In this document: positions 24,721-34,540 of the stretch, piece by piece
How positions within the stretch are numbered: the first letter of the stretch is position 1
Layout: every line of letters begins with the position of its first letter
Assembly: GCA_964539665.1 (NCBI GenBank)
Contig: CAZIKB010000017.1
Coordinates: 1 to 64,000, forward strand
Length of the DNA: 64,000 bases
From: CAZIKB01 sp964539665
GTDB lineage: Bacteria > Zhuqueibacterota > Zhuqueibacteria > Oceanimicrobiales > Oceanimicrobiaceae
Reading direction: 5' to 3'
The notes under the pieces: generated by a model
The model's input: only the letters and a program-made list of their open reading frames with translations
Database searches by the model: none
What the model was told of the DNA's origin: nothing
Position numbers and translations under genes: made by a program

Positions 24721-26157
24721 CTATTCTTCAAAATTAGAAGGAAGTAACTCATCCAAAAGTGCACGATATTCTATGTGCAATTTATGATAAGTCAGAGCAT
24801 TCTGAGCATAAGTCAATTTTGCATTTTGCTCACTGTCCTGACTTTGAATCACAAATGTCAGTTCGCCGCGGCCCTGGTTGTAAAGCTTCAATTCCTCCTC
24901 GGTCCTCGCTTTTGCCGATTCGATTTGCTCCTGATTGAGGATTAGTACTTTCTCCAATTCTTTGATCTGGATATAAATATTAGTTACCGCAGATTCCAGG
25001 TGTAATGAAATTTCTTCTAATTGTTTTTGAATTTGATTCAGTTGTAGATCCGTTTTGATGACTTTAGATTTTGCTGTACGATTTTCAAGTGGAACTCTAA
25101 ATTGCAATCCTACCACCAAATCGGGTTTGTCCAAAACAAACGATTTGCCCAGGGCAGTATCAACACTTTTGGTGTTAAACTGTGCCACCAGCGACAGATC
25201 AGGTTTCGTGTTCTCTTCAAAGCCTTTACGATTAAAGTCAATTTGAGCCATTCGAATGTTTATGGTTCTGATGAGTCGTGAATTCGTTTTTATTCGTGCG
25301 GTTGTTTCTTCAAGAGGTATGAAAGTTACCACATCGTAGAGATTAAATTCAGGATTAGTGGTATAGAGCTCATTGTTTTGTGTCAGGACAGCTAATTCAG
25401 CCTGTACTGCTTTCAGTTGAGATTCTACTAAAACTTGATTTTGTTTAGAAATCCGCACAGCATCTTCAGACCGGATAACATCAACTTCATCCACAAGATT
25501 AGCCTCTCTTTTTCTCTGGGTTCTGGCAAGCTCTGCTTCGCTTAGATTCAAACGCTCAGATACTATCTTCATTTGCTCGGTTAGAAAAGTCCACCCCAGA
25601 AATTTACCTGCAGAATTTGCTAAAAAATTTTCCTGGTTTTCGAGTGCTTGTACCTCTGAAAAGTCAATGTCGAATTGCTTCAACTCATATTGAAATTTGT
25701 CCAAAAATCCCTTTCTGTTTTTTAGCAAAGGATGGGTATAGGTGATTGCGAATTGATTTTGATAAAATGCATCCGGGAACCCAAACGAAGGATCGATATC
25801 TAAATATGCCCGGCCAGTCGTTAGGGAAGCTGTTAGTCTACCACCTGTCTGCCAGAACAGCCTTTCAACACCGCCACCTACAGTCACAACGTCGGTTCTC
25901 TCGGGGCCGGCAAAGGCAATCGCCGGCGTCTCTCGTGAAAGGATCACATTGGAAAAAACATTCCAGTCCTGTGCTCCTAAATTACTATTCTGTTCCTCCT
26001 GTTCGATCTGAGCCGTCAGCCTCTCCTTCTCAAAAATTGGATGTTTTAGTTGCAATTGCTCAAGGAATGCATTTAGTGTAATTGTCTGAGCGCTTAATTG
26101 AGTTGTAAAGCTAACAAGACCAATTAAGAATATTAATAGAAGATTTATGCATGTCAT
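24721..26157 (-). CDS. TolC-family outer-membrane efflux protein
   Basis: A 478-residue exported protein. The signal peptide is 1-23 (ends LSAQ). Two OEP repeats of long alpha-helices with heptad patterns follow (about 170-260 and 375-450), with short beta-strand segments between (ITYTHPLLKNR and GLQFRVPLENRT) that form the barrel. It forms the exit duct for the RND pump at 19466-22531. First intact gene of the efflux group; the frameshifted barrel gene lies 114 bp upstream. ATG follows an AGGAGA-like site. Confidence 0.9.
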   Translation of the reverse strand: MTCINLLLIFLIGLVSFTTQLSAQTITLNAFLEQLQLKHPIFEKERLTAQIEQEEQNSNLGAQDWNVFSNVILSRETPAIAFAGPERTDVVTVGGGVERLFWQTGGRLTASLTTGRAYLDIDPSFGFPDAFYQNQFAITYTHPLLKNRKGFLDKFQYELKQFDIDFSEVQALENQENFLANSAGKFLGWTFLTEQMKIVSERLNLSEAELARTQRKREANLVDEVDVIRSEDAVRISKQNQVLVESQLKAVQAELAVLTQNNELYTTNPEFNLYDVVTFIPLEETTARIKTNSRLIRTINIRMAQIDFNRKGFEENTKPDLSLVAQFNTKSVDTALGKSFVLDKPDLVVGLQFRVPLENRTAKSKVIKTDLQLNQIQKQLEEISLHLESAVTNIYIQIKELEKVLILNQEQIESAKARTEEELKLYNQGRGELTFVIQSQDSEQNAKLTYAQNALTYHKLHIEYRALLDELLPSNFEE

Positions 26158-26270
26158 TAAATGTTCTCCTATTTTTGAGTTAAGCGTTGAACGATTTTTA
26201 TTATCTTACGCGCAACGCTTAACTCTTTACACTTCACAGATATTGGGTCAGTTAAATTTGCGTTCTCTGT

Positions 26271-27220
26271 CTATCCACCAAACTGAATGCCAGCTTTGAT
26301 GAATCCACTACTTTTGAGATCGAGGGAATCCTCTTTATCATTACCGTCGTAGAATTCAAAACGACGTAAAAAGGTCATTCCACCGCTGATCATTAGCTGC
26401 ATGCCTTTGGTCAGATTATACTTTAAAGTTGGTCCTAAAGTAGCTACTGAATATCTAAGTTGTGGATTTTTTACACCCGCAGCAATATAATTTGATTCAG
26501 CGCCATGGAACTGATTTCCATCAAGTGCAGCCAATAATCCGAATGTTAAGTTTTTAGCTGGCAATACGACAGCTCCGCACTCACGGGTAAAATGCTTTCG
26601 AATTTGAGATTTGAGCCATTGTTCCAGTCCATCGCAATTATTGGGAATGGGAAGGCCTGTCCAAAGGCAGTAGAATAAGCCAATCCATAACCCATGGAAA
26701 AAGACTGACTAAATTGCTTGATAAAAATGGCCGCTGCCTGGATGGAAAAGTCATTTTTATCAACATCATCCCTAAAATCGGATGCCGCCCCGGGTGCTAG
26801 TACGGCCATCAGGGACCAGTTTCTTGCAAGTTGGCGTACTAAGGTCAAACTATACACAACACTAAACGCGTGCTCGATTCGATTGGTACCGCCCTGCTCC
26901 TCATTCCATTTTTTATAATCTAAATCAAAACGCTGAAATTCCACTTGATTGACCAGTACGGTTTTACCTTCTGAAAAAATAAACGGATAGGATGCATCAA
27001 CGAACAGAGTTGCCACGCGGATTTCTAAATCCTGTTCAAAATTTTTCTGACCATTGAAGAGCTCTGTACTCGGATTAGCGAGTTTAGAGTATGGGTAAGT
27101 TTCGTAAGCCACCGAAAACGATGGTTTGGGTTGCGCATAAACTGCAGGGTTTATGTTGAATAAAATTAAGCATAAAATAATGCTTGACAAAAACGTGTTT
27201 ACGATCTTTGATCGTTTCAT
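26271..27220 (-). pseudogene. outer-membrane barrel protein (DUF6268-like) split by a frameshift
   Basis: The first frame (27220-26546) has a signal peptide (about 8-30, ends VYAQ) and barrel strands. It ends ILPVSAELSY then a short wrong tail. The next frame (26564-26271) starts at LPAKNLTFGLLAALDGN and continues the pattern. Restoring one T in TCGTATTGCC (giving ...ELSYLPAKNLTFG...) joins them into one protein of about 315 residues that resembles DUF6268-type proteins. It precedes TolC on the same strand. A sequencing error in the T run is possible; otherwise a recent pseudogene. Confidence 0.7.
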
Positions 27221-27561
27221 GGTTCCTCTCTCCTTGTTATAGATTGAAGTGAAAATTATAGTATGGACAATATTTAAATTAATTAATTTAAATAAATCAT
27301 TTCAAACATCAAGTATTATTTAGTCTGAATTATTCATAAATTTCTTTGAAAACTAAAATAACTCTTAACAATTCAATAACTTAAGACATGTATTATATCA
27401 AAACGAGATTTTAATTATAGGGATACTATCTCCCTTCCCTTTCCCAATTATTTGTCAATTACTGCTTGACATTATACGGTTTGTTAATTAACTTTAACAA
27501 CTTATAGAGGCGTAAAAAGCAAATTAATCGGTGGTCTAACCAGACTGAGAGAAGTCGTGAC
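27221..27561. other. intergenic region, no gene seen
   Basis: Very AT-rich divergent spacer between the barrel gene and the integrase remnant. A TTGACA-like hexamer lies near 27464. Nothing else is supportable. Confidence 0.4.
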
Positions 27562-27780
27562 TTTTTCAGCCCTAATCCTGATTACACAATCAATCCGAAA
27601 CTACTCACATGTGTGTGCGAAACCATTCTCAGAATGCACTACAGCAAGCGCACCGAACAGGCGTATGTGCAATAGAGCAAACATTTTGTCATGCTCCATA
27701 ACAAACGCCATCCCACGGCATTGGCGGATCATGAGTTCAACCGGTACCTACCCTATATTGCGGTTTGGGGAGTGAGATAA
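27562..27780 (+). pseudogene. N-terminal remnant of an integron-integrase-like tyrosine recombinase
   Basis: The plus-strand frame reads like the N-terminal SAM-like domain of IntI-type integrases: NPKLLTCVCETILRMHYSKR, then TEQAYVQ, an in-frame TAG (27655-27657), KHFVMLHNKRHP, DHEFNRYLPYIAVWG, then TAA. The catalytic domain (R, H-x-x-R, Y) is missing. This is a dead fragment of about 70 codons. It suggests that an integron or integrase-bearing element once lay here; a possible attC site is at 44580-44698. Confidence 0.7.
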
Positions 27781-27834
27781 TGTGTTTTATAAGTGGTTCG
27801 TTGTCAATCATCTTAGAAAACGGAGGATACAAAA

Positions 27835-29352
27835 ATGAGATTAAGTACCATTCTATCATTAACGATAATTACAGTTTTCGTTATTAATACAGAAAATTCC
27901 TTTTGTCAAACCAATGTAGGTGGATTTATATTTGAAGATACAAAATGGACACTTGCAGGTAGTCCCTATGTTGTGCAAAGCGATGTAATATTTACGTTTA
28001 ACCTTTACGCTATTACCTTGACAATTGAACCAGGTGTTATTGTAAAATTTAATCCTGGAACTAGTTTATATATAGGGTCAAACCTAGCTTACGCAATTAC
28101 ACCAAGGCTTATAGCAGTGGGAACAAGTGAAAATCCAATAATTTTTACAACCATAAATGAAGCTCAACCACAACCAGGTCAGTGGAACAATATTTATTTT
28201 TACGAAAGTGGATTGTACGAATCAATTTTAAAATATTGTATAATTGAGTATGGAAAAGTTGTTAAATTAATTGGGGCATCTCCAACCATAAGCAATTGTG
28301 AATTTCGTGAAATGCAAATCTCTGGATTACAAATAACTAAAAGTTCATCCGCTTTGATAACAGACAACTATTTTCATGAACTCCCTTCGGCAATTATGAT
28401 TTTAGGTGGAAATCCTACGATATCAGACAATATAATTGATAATTGTTCTGATTATGGTATATATTGTAATCATGCTTACCCGATGATTAAGAATAATAAC
28501 CTCTTAGAAAACAATATTGCTGTTTATTGTACAAGTTCTGCACAACCAATAATAAATTTCAATAATATTTTAGCTAACACTACCTATGGTGTTCAAAATA
28601 CTACAGCTTCTTTGGTTGTAGATGCAAAATATAATTGGTGGGGTCATGCTTCTGGTCCATCTGGAGAAGGCCCTGGGACCGGAGATGTTGTATCAGAATA
28701 TGTTGATTTTGGGACGTTTTTGGATACACCTTATGAAGATCAGTATCAACCCCCCGCGCCTTTTGCGTTGCTCTCGCCAATTGATGGGGATACTCTTGAA
28801 TCTTCATCGATTAATCTTAAATGGGAATCAACAATTGATCCTGATTCTGGAGATGTAGTTACTTACAATTTATATATATCAAAGGATCTAACCTTTGCAA
28901 ATCCAGATAGCGTTGCAGGATTAAGTGATACAACTTATAACTGGTTGGAATTAGAGATGAATCAGAAATACCATTGGAAAGTCAAGGCATGTGATACAAA
29001 TACAGGCGGAACCTGGTGTAATGATATATTTGGCTTTGTAACTGAATCTCCTGTAGGTGTTGACGATCAACCAAATCATAACCTTTCGCTAAATTTTGGA
29101 TTACATCAAAATTATCCCAATCCATTTAATCCTTCAACGAATATAAGTTTTGATTTACCTAAATCAAGCCATGTTAATATCACTGTTTATAACTCATTAG
29201 GCGAATTTGTTGATATTGTAATTGACAAAAATATGCCAGCAGGAAATCATTCAACTACGTGGATACCAAAGAATTTGTCATCAGGGATTTACTTTTACAA
29301 AATACAAGTTGACAAATTCTCAAAAATAAGAAAATGTATACTTATAAAATGA
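27835..29352 (+). CDS. secreted parallel-beta-helix protein with C-terminal sorting domain
   Basis: A 505-residue exported protein. The signal peptide is 1-24. A right-handed parallel beta-helix (about 45-290) shows repeating NPTISDNIIDNCS, GIYCNHAYPMIKNN and AQPIINFNNI coils of NosD/pectate-lyase style. An FN3-like domain (about 300-400) with TYNWLELEMNQKYHWKVKA follows. A type-A sorting domain closes the protein (NYPNPFNPSTNISF, YNSLGEF, GIYFYKIQVDKFSK). It is probably exported by a type-IX-like system and displayed on the cell surface. No catalytic residues are evident. GGAGGA precedes ATG by 7 bp. Confidence 0.85.
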   Translation: MRLSTILSLTIITVFVINTENSFCQTNVGGFIFEDTKWTLAGSPYVVQSDVIFTFNLYAITLTIEPGVIVKFNPGTSLYIGSNLAYAITPRLIAVGTSENPIIFTTINEAQPQPGQWNNIYFYESGLYESILKYCIIEYGKVVKLIGASPTISNCEFREMQISGLQITKSSSALITDNYFHELPSAIMILGGNPTISDNIIDNCSDYGIYCNHAYPMIKNNNLLENNIAVYCTSSAQPIINFNNILANTTYGVQNTTASLVVDAKYNWWGHASGPSGEGPGTGDVVSEYVDFGTFLDTPYEDQYQPPAPFALLSPIDGDTLESSSINLKWESTIDPDSGDVVTYNLYISKDLTFANPDSVAGLSDTTYNWLELEMNQKYHWKVKACDTNTGGTWCNDIFGFVTESPVGVDDQPNHNLSLNFGLHQNYPNPFNPSTNISFDLPKSSHVNITVYNSLGEFVDIVIDKNMPAGNHSTTWIPKNLSSGIYFYKIQVDKFSKIRKCILIK

Positions 29353-29397
29353 AAGGCAACATAATCGGGATAGGGAGTCGCCTGACTTTTAATTAAA

Positions 29398-30614
29398 TTA
29401 TTTCGGAGATCGCTTCCGAATGGGCGTTTTTTTAAAATCCGATCGATTTAAATTTATATCTACATTCGGATTATAAGATTCATCATCTGTATAAATCACT
29501 TCGCCGCCCTCGTTTACCCAGCGGTGACGCCACTGATTGGAGCCCATTTCTACCTGTTTGGTGTAGGGATTCACATATTCCTCCTGGTCAGTGAGGGTTA
29601 AAAACATGTCATTGTGGATTTCGGCATTGGTTTTTTGGCGGTGTTCAACTATTTGCTGTTCGATTCGCTGGACCTCACGCTGGGTATTGACAGCAATCTC
29701 GCCCCGCTGAATCTGACCTTGAATTTCGCCGGCAAGCCACTTGCGGTCAATGATAACAGAATTTTGAATAATACTGAAAACCTTTTCCCACTGTCCGAAT
29801 TCATCAATTGGTGTGCGAAAGATAAAAGTCTCTTTGTTGCCCCACATGCCAGCGCCCATCTGACCCCAGTTTTCAATAACAGCCAGCAATTTTTCTTTAT
29901 ATCGAATTCCTCCTTCCTGATAGGTGACTGTCAGGACTGCGGCATCATAATTAAAAGTTAAAAAAGGCATCGCCGTTCGTACTCTCTGCTGAAATTTCTG
30001 TGCTACACTTTGCAGTTTGCGCTGATCGACAACGGTCACATTATTTGCTTGCGGATGGGCATACGGGAAAACTACCTGGCTCAAAAACTGTTCGGCGGGC
30101 ATTAGAGGATAAACCGTCATCCCCTGATAATTACTGCCTGGCGGAAAGAGTCCCATCTGCCCGGCCGGAGACATTCTGGCGTCGAAGTAGAGCATGTCAG
30201 GTAACCAGCGAATCATCACGGAACCCCACGGTCTTTTTTTACAATAAAGTCAACCTTGGCAGCAATGGACTGAGCCGGACCGCCCTGTGCGCTGGGATTG
30301 ACCCGAAAAATACCACCCTCAGTTTGCCAGCCTTTGGGAATTAACAGGCTGAAAGCGCGTTCCTTGGGTTCAGTAATCCGATGAAAAACGACCGTCTTCG
30401 CGGCATTCCCACTTTTTTGCTCAGACAGACTGGCTTTTAGAGTATTCGGCTCTTTGCTAACAGCCAGCGAAAGTTCTATTGAAAATGTCTGATCCGAGGC
30501 AAGAGTCGTCCCATTCTTGGATTGTGTATTTTCGCTTTTCAGACCTTTAGGTTGAGCAGACTCCCAACAGAAAAATATGAATAGCAGCATTAAAGTTGCC
30601 AGGCTTGATTTCAT
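29398..30614 (-). pseudogene. conserved exported protein split by a one-base deletion
   Basis: The upstream frame (30614-30216) has a signal peptide (1-21) and ends VDFIVKKDR then GVP and a stop. The downstream frame (30219-29398) starts at MMIRWLPDMLYFDARM and can be read back as RWGSVMIRWLPDM. Adding one base in GACCGTGGGG restores a continuous protein of about 405 residues with no known domain. The 4-bp ATGA overlap makes translational coupling of two genes the alternative, but the first product would lack a plausible end. The downstream part contains TMPFLTFNYDAAVLTVTY and a charged C-terminus RKRSPK. Function not recognised. Confidence 0.6.
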
Positions 30615-30743
30615 GATGAACTCCGAAGTATGATGTTAATAAATGTTTTGTAAATTAGTAAATGTTAAACTCCTTTTAGAAAACGCCTGATTGTCGTAAC
30701 GCAAGCCACAGTGTTTCTTTCGAATTAAACGCCTGCGGTGTTG

Positions 30744-31121
30744 TCATGAGCTTTTAGTAAATTTCCAATCTCTGATGTTCGTACATAACGAAAGCAATAA
30801 AGCTAAAACAAAACAACTGACAGTCAGAATATCCACCAACTGCACATTCACATCCAGTCCGGTTACGGAATCGATAAGAAACTTCACGTAGGAGTTGGGC
30901 ATGTCATAAAAGCCCAGTTGGTTTCGTACCTGCCAGTGCCAATCCGTGCAGGGGCAGTAGCCAATGCCGTACCATATCCCCAGTACTAACCAGGAAAAAG
31001 CCGTTAAGGACAAGACAACCAGGTTTGCGACCCGCGTCTTTTTCCATATCCAGCCAAATAGATTAAAAATAATTACGCCAGAGTGAAATATGAATAAGAA
31101 TTTGTCCAGTAAAACAAACAT
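30744..31121 (-). CDS. DUF2784 family membrane protein
   Basis: A 125-residue inner-membrane protein with about four TM helices (3-24, 33-53, 82-100 approximately, 96-115). It carries the DUF2784 pattern: HSGVIIFNLFGW, GIWYGIGYCPCTDWHWQVR and a C-terminal hydrophobic helix. The C-x-C-TDWHW motif is the conserved core. Function unknown. The gene stands alone, 130 bp before the split exported-protein gene on the same strand. Confidence 0.75.
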   Translation of the reverse strand: MFVLLDKFLFIFHSGVIIFNLFGWIWKKTRVANLVVLSLTAFSWLVLGIWYGIGYCPCTDWHWQVRNQLGFYDMPNSYVKFLIDSVTGLDVNVQLVDILTVSCFVLALLLSLCTNIRDWKFTKSS

Positions 31122-31408
31122 TCAGAGGCGGCCGCTCAAATATAAAATGGTTTTCTCAGAATCTGCAATCGTAATATTAACATTATCAGACTTTATCAAA
31201 TTTCTTTTAATTTTGCAAATGATTTTTTAGAGTAAATATCTGTATTCGAGAATTTCGAGAATTTAAAGGAAAGAGGAAATTGCTTAAGCGTCACCATAGC
31301 AGTTGTCAGGGGAAATTAATTGAATCTAAATTAATTTTGCCACACTAATCCATATAGCTCTGCAAAAAGATAAAATGGTAGCCATATCGAAACTGGATCG
31401 AGCTTAAT

Positions 31409-31434
31409 CCTGACAGGGTTCGAAGCCTTTCAGG
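31409..31434. repeat. CCTGACAGG...CCTTTCAGG hairpin repeat
   Basis: Imperfect inverted repeat with a TCGA centre (arms CCTGACAGG and CCTTTCAGG), of the dispersed CCTGACAGG type. It lies 45-70 bp beyond the end of the sorting-domain pseudogene. No T-run follows, so it is not a clear terminator. Nothing else is seen in 31122-31477. Confidence 0.45.
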
Positions 31435-31477
31435 AATTAATTGTATTACTACTCAGCTTTCAACTTTGTCTTTGATA

Positions 31478-32470
31478 CTATTTTAGCAAAATCATCTTCT
31501 TCGTGCGAACCAGCTCTCCGGATTTAATTTGATAGAAGTAGACGTTACTGGGAACCAACCTGCCCCTGTCATCGGTGCCGTCCCAGCGAATTTCGTTAGT
31601 GCCAGCAGGTTTATCAGCATTCACCAGGGTCTTCACTCGTTGTCCAAGTAAATTAAAAACCGTTAACTCAACATGACTCTTTTGTGAAAGATGATTTTTG
31701 ATGACCATCTCCGGATTGAAAGGATTCGGATAATTTTGCCACAAAATAAAGTCCTCGGGATATTGTCCCGGCGTCTCATCCACCTTCAGTGGCTGGTCAT
31801 TTGGATTGCCGAAAGTCTATTTTGAAAATTCGGTAATCCCGGTAGCGGTCACGGAATTATGTTCTGGATCGGGTATTCCACCGACAATTTCCCAGCGCTC
31901 ACCGTTTTGGCGGTAAAGCTGTAAGCCGGTTTCATCACTGATACCGGAATCATCAAATCGCCACTGGTCATAGAAAAGCGTTAGCGTGCATTCAAACGGC
32001 GCATTTTCAGGATAAGATGTGATGTTATAGTACTGCATCATGACATTTTCAGTGTTTGTGGTATCAGGCAAATACCCGTCAATTTTGTCTATTTTATTGC
32101 TGTCAAGCATACCGGCAGTGAAATTAAGTATTGCCAGGGTATCATTACTGGCACTGGCAAATGTGATGTCCTGCCCCTGTGGAGGATTGCTATTAGTTAC
32201 CGTCAATTTTGGTGCTGGCGTCCCGGAACCTGCGGCGAAGTGAAATTTGATAACAATAGTATCTGCCGCAGAATAATAAGTGAATGCCCACCAGAAGCCC
32301 CATTTTGGGTGATCCGTATGTTCATATATCGTTTCATAAGTTACTGAAGCGGCTACAATTGTATCCGGATGTTTTGCTCTAAATGAACTGCCGCCATGTC
32401 GCTCTGCCATTCGTCTTTTTACTTTCTCCCGGAAATGTCCAGAGACCGTTTGTCCATTCCAGAAATTCAT
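31478..32470 (-). pseudogene. secreted sorting-domain protein, 5'-truncated and with an in-frame amber stop
   Basis: The frame is open from 32470 to a TAG at 31817-31819, then stays in the same frame through TFGNPNDQPLKVDETPG to a complete type-A sorting domain (NYPNPFNPEMVIKNHLS, FNLLGQRVKTL, VYFYQIKSGELVRTKKM) ending at 31478. So one nonsense change splits it. The genuine protein seems to begin only near residue 37 (TIVAASVTYETIYEHTD); the codons before it are methyltransferase DNA read in another frame, and no signal peptide remains. The gene was thus joined to the methyltransferase remnant by a deletion. Original role: cell-surface protein, function unknown. Confidence 0.7.
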
Positions 32471-32953
32471 CTCTTTGAATACCGTATTTTTGGGATCCGG
32501 AAGTTTTTCTCCGGCTTTTCTTATAGAGAATAATTATAAGCTCGACGGGTGCAATAACATAAGGCGCAGAAGCGCTGAGCCAAGATCCCCAGGCTGTTCG
32601 TCTCGAAATGTTGCCTTCATTCCAGATAATGGTCGAGTGATATTTATAGCCGATTTCTTTCACGATGGTTGTAGAATCAGCCCCCATACTTTGTTGTCCG
32701 TCTTTGTTCTTATCTAAGGGGACATTTAAGCAAATTCGACCGTCATCTTTTAACCACTCAAGACACCTGGTTAACCAGTTCTGGCTGAATGCCAAATATT
32801 CATCATACTGGACATTATCTGTGTGTGAGTTATAGTTTATATCAATATTATAAGGGGGGATGTCACGATTAAATCGATGGAATTCCGCTCGATCTTATCC
32901 TTAGTTAAAATATCTTCATTTACGATTTTAATGTTATCCGATTCAAAAAACAT
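32379..32953 (-). pseudogene. truncated and frameshifted site-specific DNA methyltransferase
   Basis: From ATG at 32953: MFFESDNIKIVNEDIL, then SIDLIVTSP where a one-base loss in a C6 run (about 32859-32864) breaks the TSPPYN catalytic motif. In the restored frame YNIDINYNSHTDNVQYDEYL continues into AFSQNWLTRCLEWLKDDGR, EIGYKYHSTIIWNEG and EFLEWTNGLWTFPGESKK. After that the sequence runs into unrelated DNA. The FxGxG AdoMet-binding C-terminus expected for this (N4-cytosine/N6-adenine) class is lost. No cognate endonuclease is visible. A remnant of a restriction-modification system. Confidence 0.75.
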
Positions 32954-33204
32954 GCTGAATAAGGTCTGTTTTATTAGAGTTTTCGGTGTACGAAGATATA
33001 AGAATGTTAATTTGTTGTTAAATATAAAGTATAGATAATATTTCTTGAAATCAACAAATATTAACATCTGTGTTTTAGATTAAGTTTTTATGCCTGCTAA
33101 AATTAGACTGAAACAATCTTCTTGATTCGACTGAATATAATATTTATCTTTAACCACTGAGCTAACACAGGTAGAAATGAAATGATGATAATTCTGGAAT
33201 CTCT

Positions 33205-33951
33205 ATGAATATATTAAAATTCTTGCCGCAAATAATATTGTGCATGTTTTTATTAACCGATTCAATATACGCTCAATATGAAACCATCAAAATATCAGAT
33301 GACCTGGAAGTAGTGAGAATATCGAAAAATTCCTTTATTCATGCTTCTTATTATGATTTGCAAAGTGCTCCGAATTATCCAGCAAATGGTTTGATTTACG
33401 TAAATGAAGGCCAGGCAATTATCGTTGACACACCCTGGACTGATAAAGAAACCAAAGCTTTAACGAACTGGTTAATAGATAGTCTGAAAGTAAATATTGC
33501 AGGAGTCATTATAACTCATTGGCACATTGACTGCATGGGGGGATTAACTGAAATTCATAAAGCTGGAATTAAATCATATTCGAATCGCTTAACTGGTGAA
33601 ATTGCCAAATCAAAGGCTTTACCTGTTCCAGAGGTTAGTTTTCGGGATTCGTTAACAGTAAAATTGGCTGACAAAGAAATGATCTGCAGATATTTTGGTC
33701 CAGGTCACACGACTGATAATATTGTTGTATGGATACCAGAAGAGAAAATTCTTTTTGGTGGTTGTATGTTGAAATCGTTACGGTGGCAAGGCTTGGGATT
33801 TACCGGCGATGCAGACCTTGGTGAATGGCCCAATACATTGAAAAAGTTACTCGAAAATTATTCTGATAGTGATGTGGTAATAACGGGACACGGAGATTAT
33901 GGAGACTCGGGCATAATTCATCATACAATTGAATTATTGAAAAATAATTAA
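33205..33951 (+). CDS. subclass B1-like metallo-beta-lactamase
   Basis: A 248-residue exported enzyme. The signal peptide is 1-23 (ends IYAQ). All six B1 zinc ligands are present: H105, H107, D109 (THWHIDCMGG), H168 (GPGHTTDN), C187 (FGGCMLKS) and H229 (ITGHGD). Length and spacing fit B1 enzymes, which hydrolyse penicillins, cephalosporins and carbapenems in the periplasm. Nearby genes show no mobile context, and the next gene starts 19 bp on in the same direction, so it looks like a resident chromosomal enzyme. The upstream methyltransferase relic is divergent. Related B1-fold enzymes with other substrates exist, so activity is inferred. Confidence 0.88.
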   Translation: MNILKFLPQIILCMFLLTDSIYAQYETIKISDDLEVVRISKNSFIHASYYDLQSAPNYPANGLIYVNEGQAIIVDTPWTDKETKALTNWLIDSLKVNIAGVIITHWHIDCMGGLTEIHKAGIKSYSNRLTGEIAKSKALPVPEVSFRDSLTVKLADKEMICRYFGPGHTTDNIVVWIPEEKILFGGCMLKSLRWQGLGFTGDADLGEWPNTLKKLLENYSDSDVVITGHGDYGDSGIIHHTIELLKNN

Positions 33952-33970
33952 TGCTAAAATAAGGACAGAC

Positions 33971-34369
33971 ATGCCACAAATAACACTGCAATATACAACC
34001 AATATCGATCAGAGTATTAATATCAAAGATCTATTTATTAAGATACATCGGATATTAGCTAATGTTGGCGGGATAAAAATTGAAAACTGCAAAAGCAGGG
34101 CGATTAAAATAGAAGATTATTATATTGGGCAAGGCGAATCTTCTAATGCATTTGTTCATGTTAACGTAGCTTTTTTGGAAGGACGACCACTTGAGCTGAA
34201 AAAAGATATCGGTGGCCAACTACTGGGACTACTGAAAAAATATTATACTTCTTCAATTGCTGAATTTAATTTGCAAATTACAGTAGAAATACGGGATATT
34301 ATGAAGGAGTTATATTTCAAACATCCTGAAAAGAGCATTAAGATTAATAGGCAAGGGGCGATAAAGTAA
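33971..34369 (+). CDS. 5-carboxymethyl-2-hydroxymuconate isomerase-like protein
   Basis: A 132-residue CHMI-family member of the tautomerase superfamily. It starts MPQITLQYT, so Pro-2 becomes the N-terminal catalytic base after Met removal. The central FVHVNVAFLEGRPLELKKDI strand-turn and C-terminal helix are typical. Classical CHMI acts in homoprotocatechuate breakdown, but no other genes of that pathway are nearby, so the substrate is open. It follows the metallo-beta-lactamase gene by 19 bp and is likely co-transcribed. Confidence 0.83.
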   Translation: MPQITLQYTTNIDQSINIKDLFIKIHRILANVGGIKIENCKSRAIKIEDYYIGQGESSNAFVHVNVAFLEGRPLELKKDIGGQLLGLLKKYYTSSIAEFNLQITVEIRDIMKELYFKHPEKSIKINRQGAIK

Positions 34370-34540
34370 CATACTCAAAGATGCTTCTAATATTTTTACT
34401 CAATCTTTCATTCAGGCGGAATCCTGTTTGTATTTTAGCAAATATGTATATATGCAGATTTTCTCTCCTTAAAGTAATTCGCTCATGAACATTAAGAGAA
34501 ACATTCATAAATAAACACTACCCGTAAGTCTAAGAATGCG

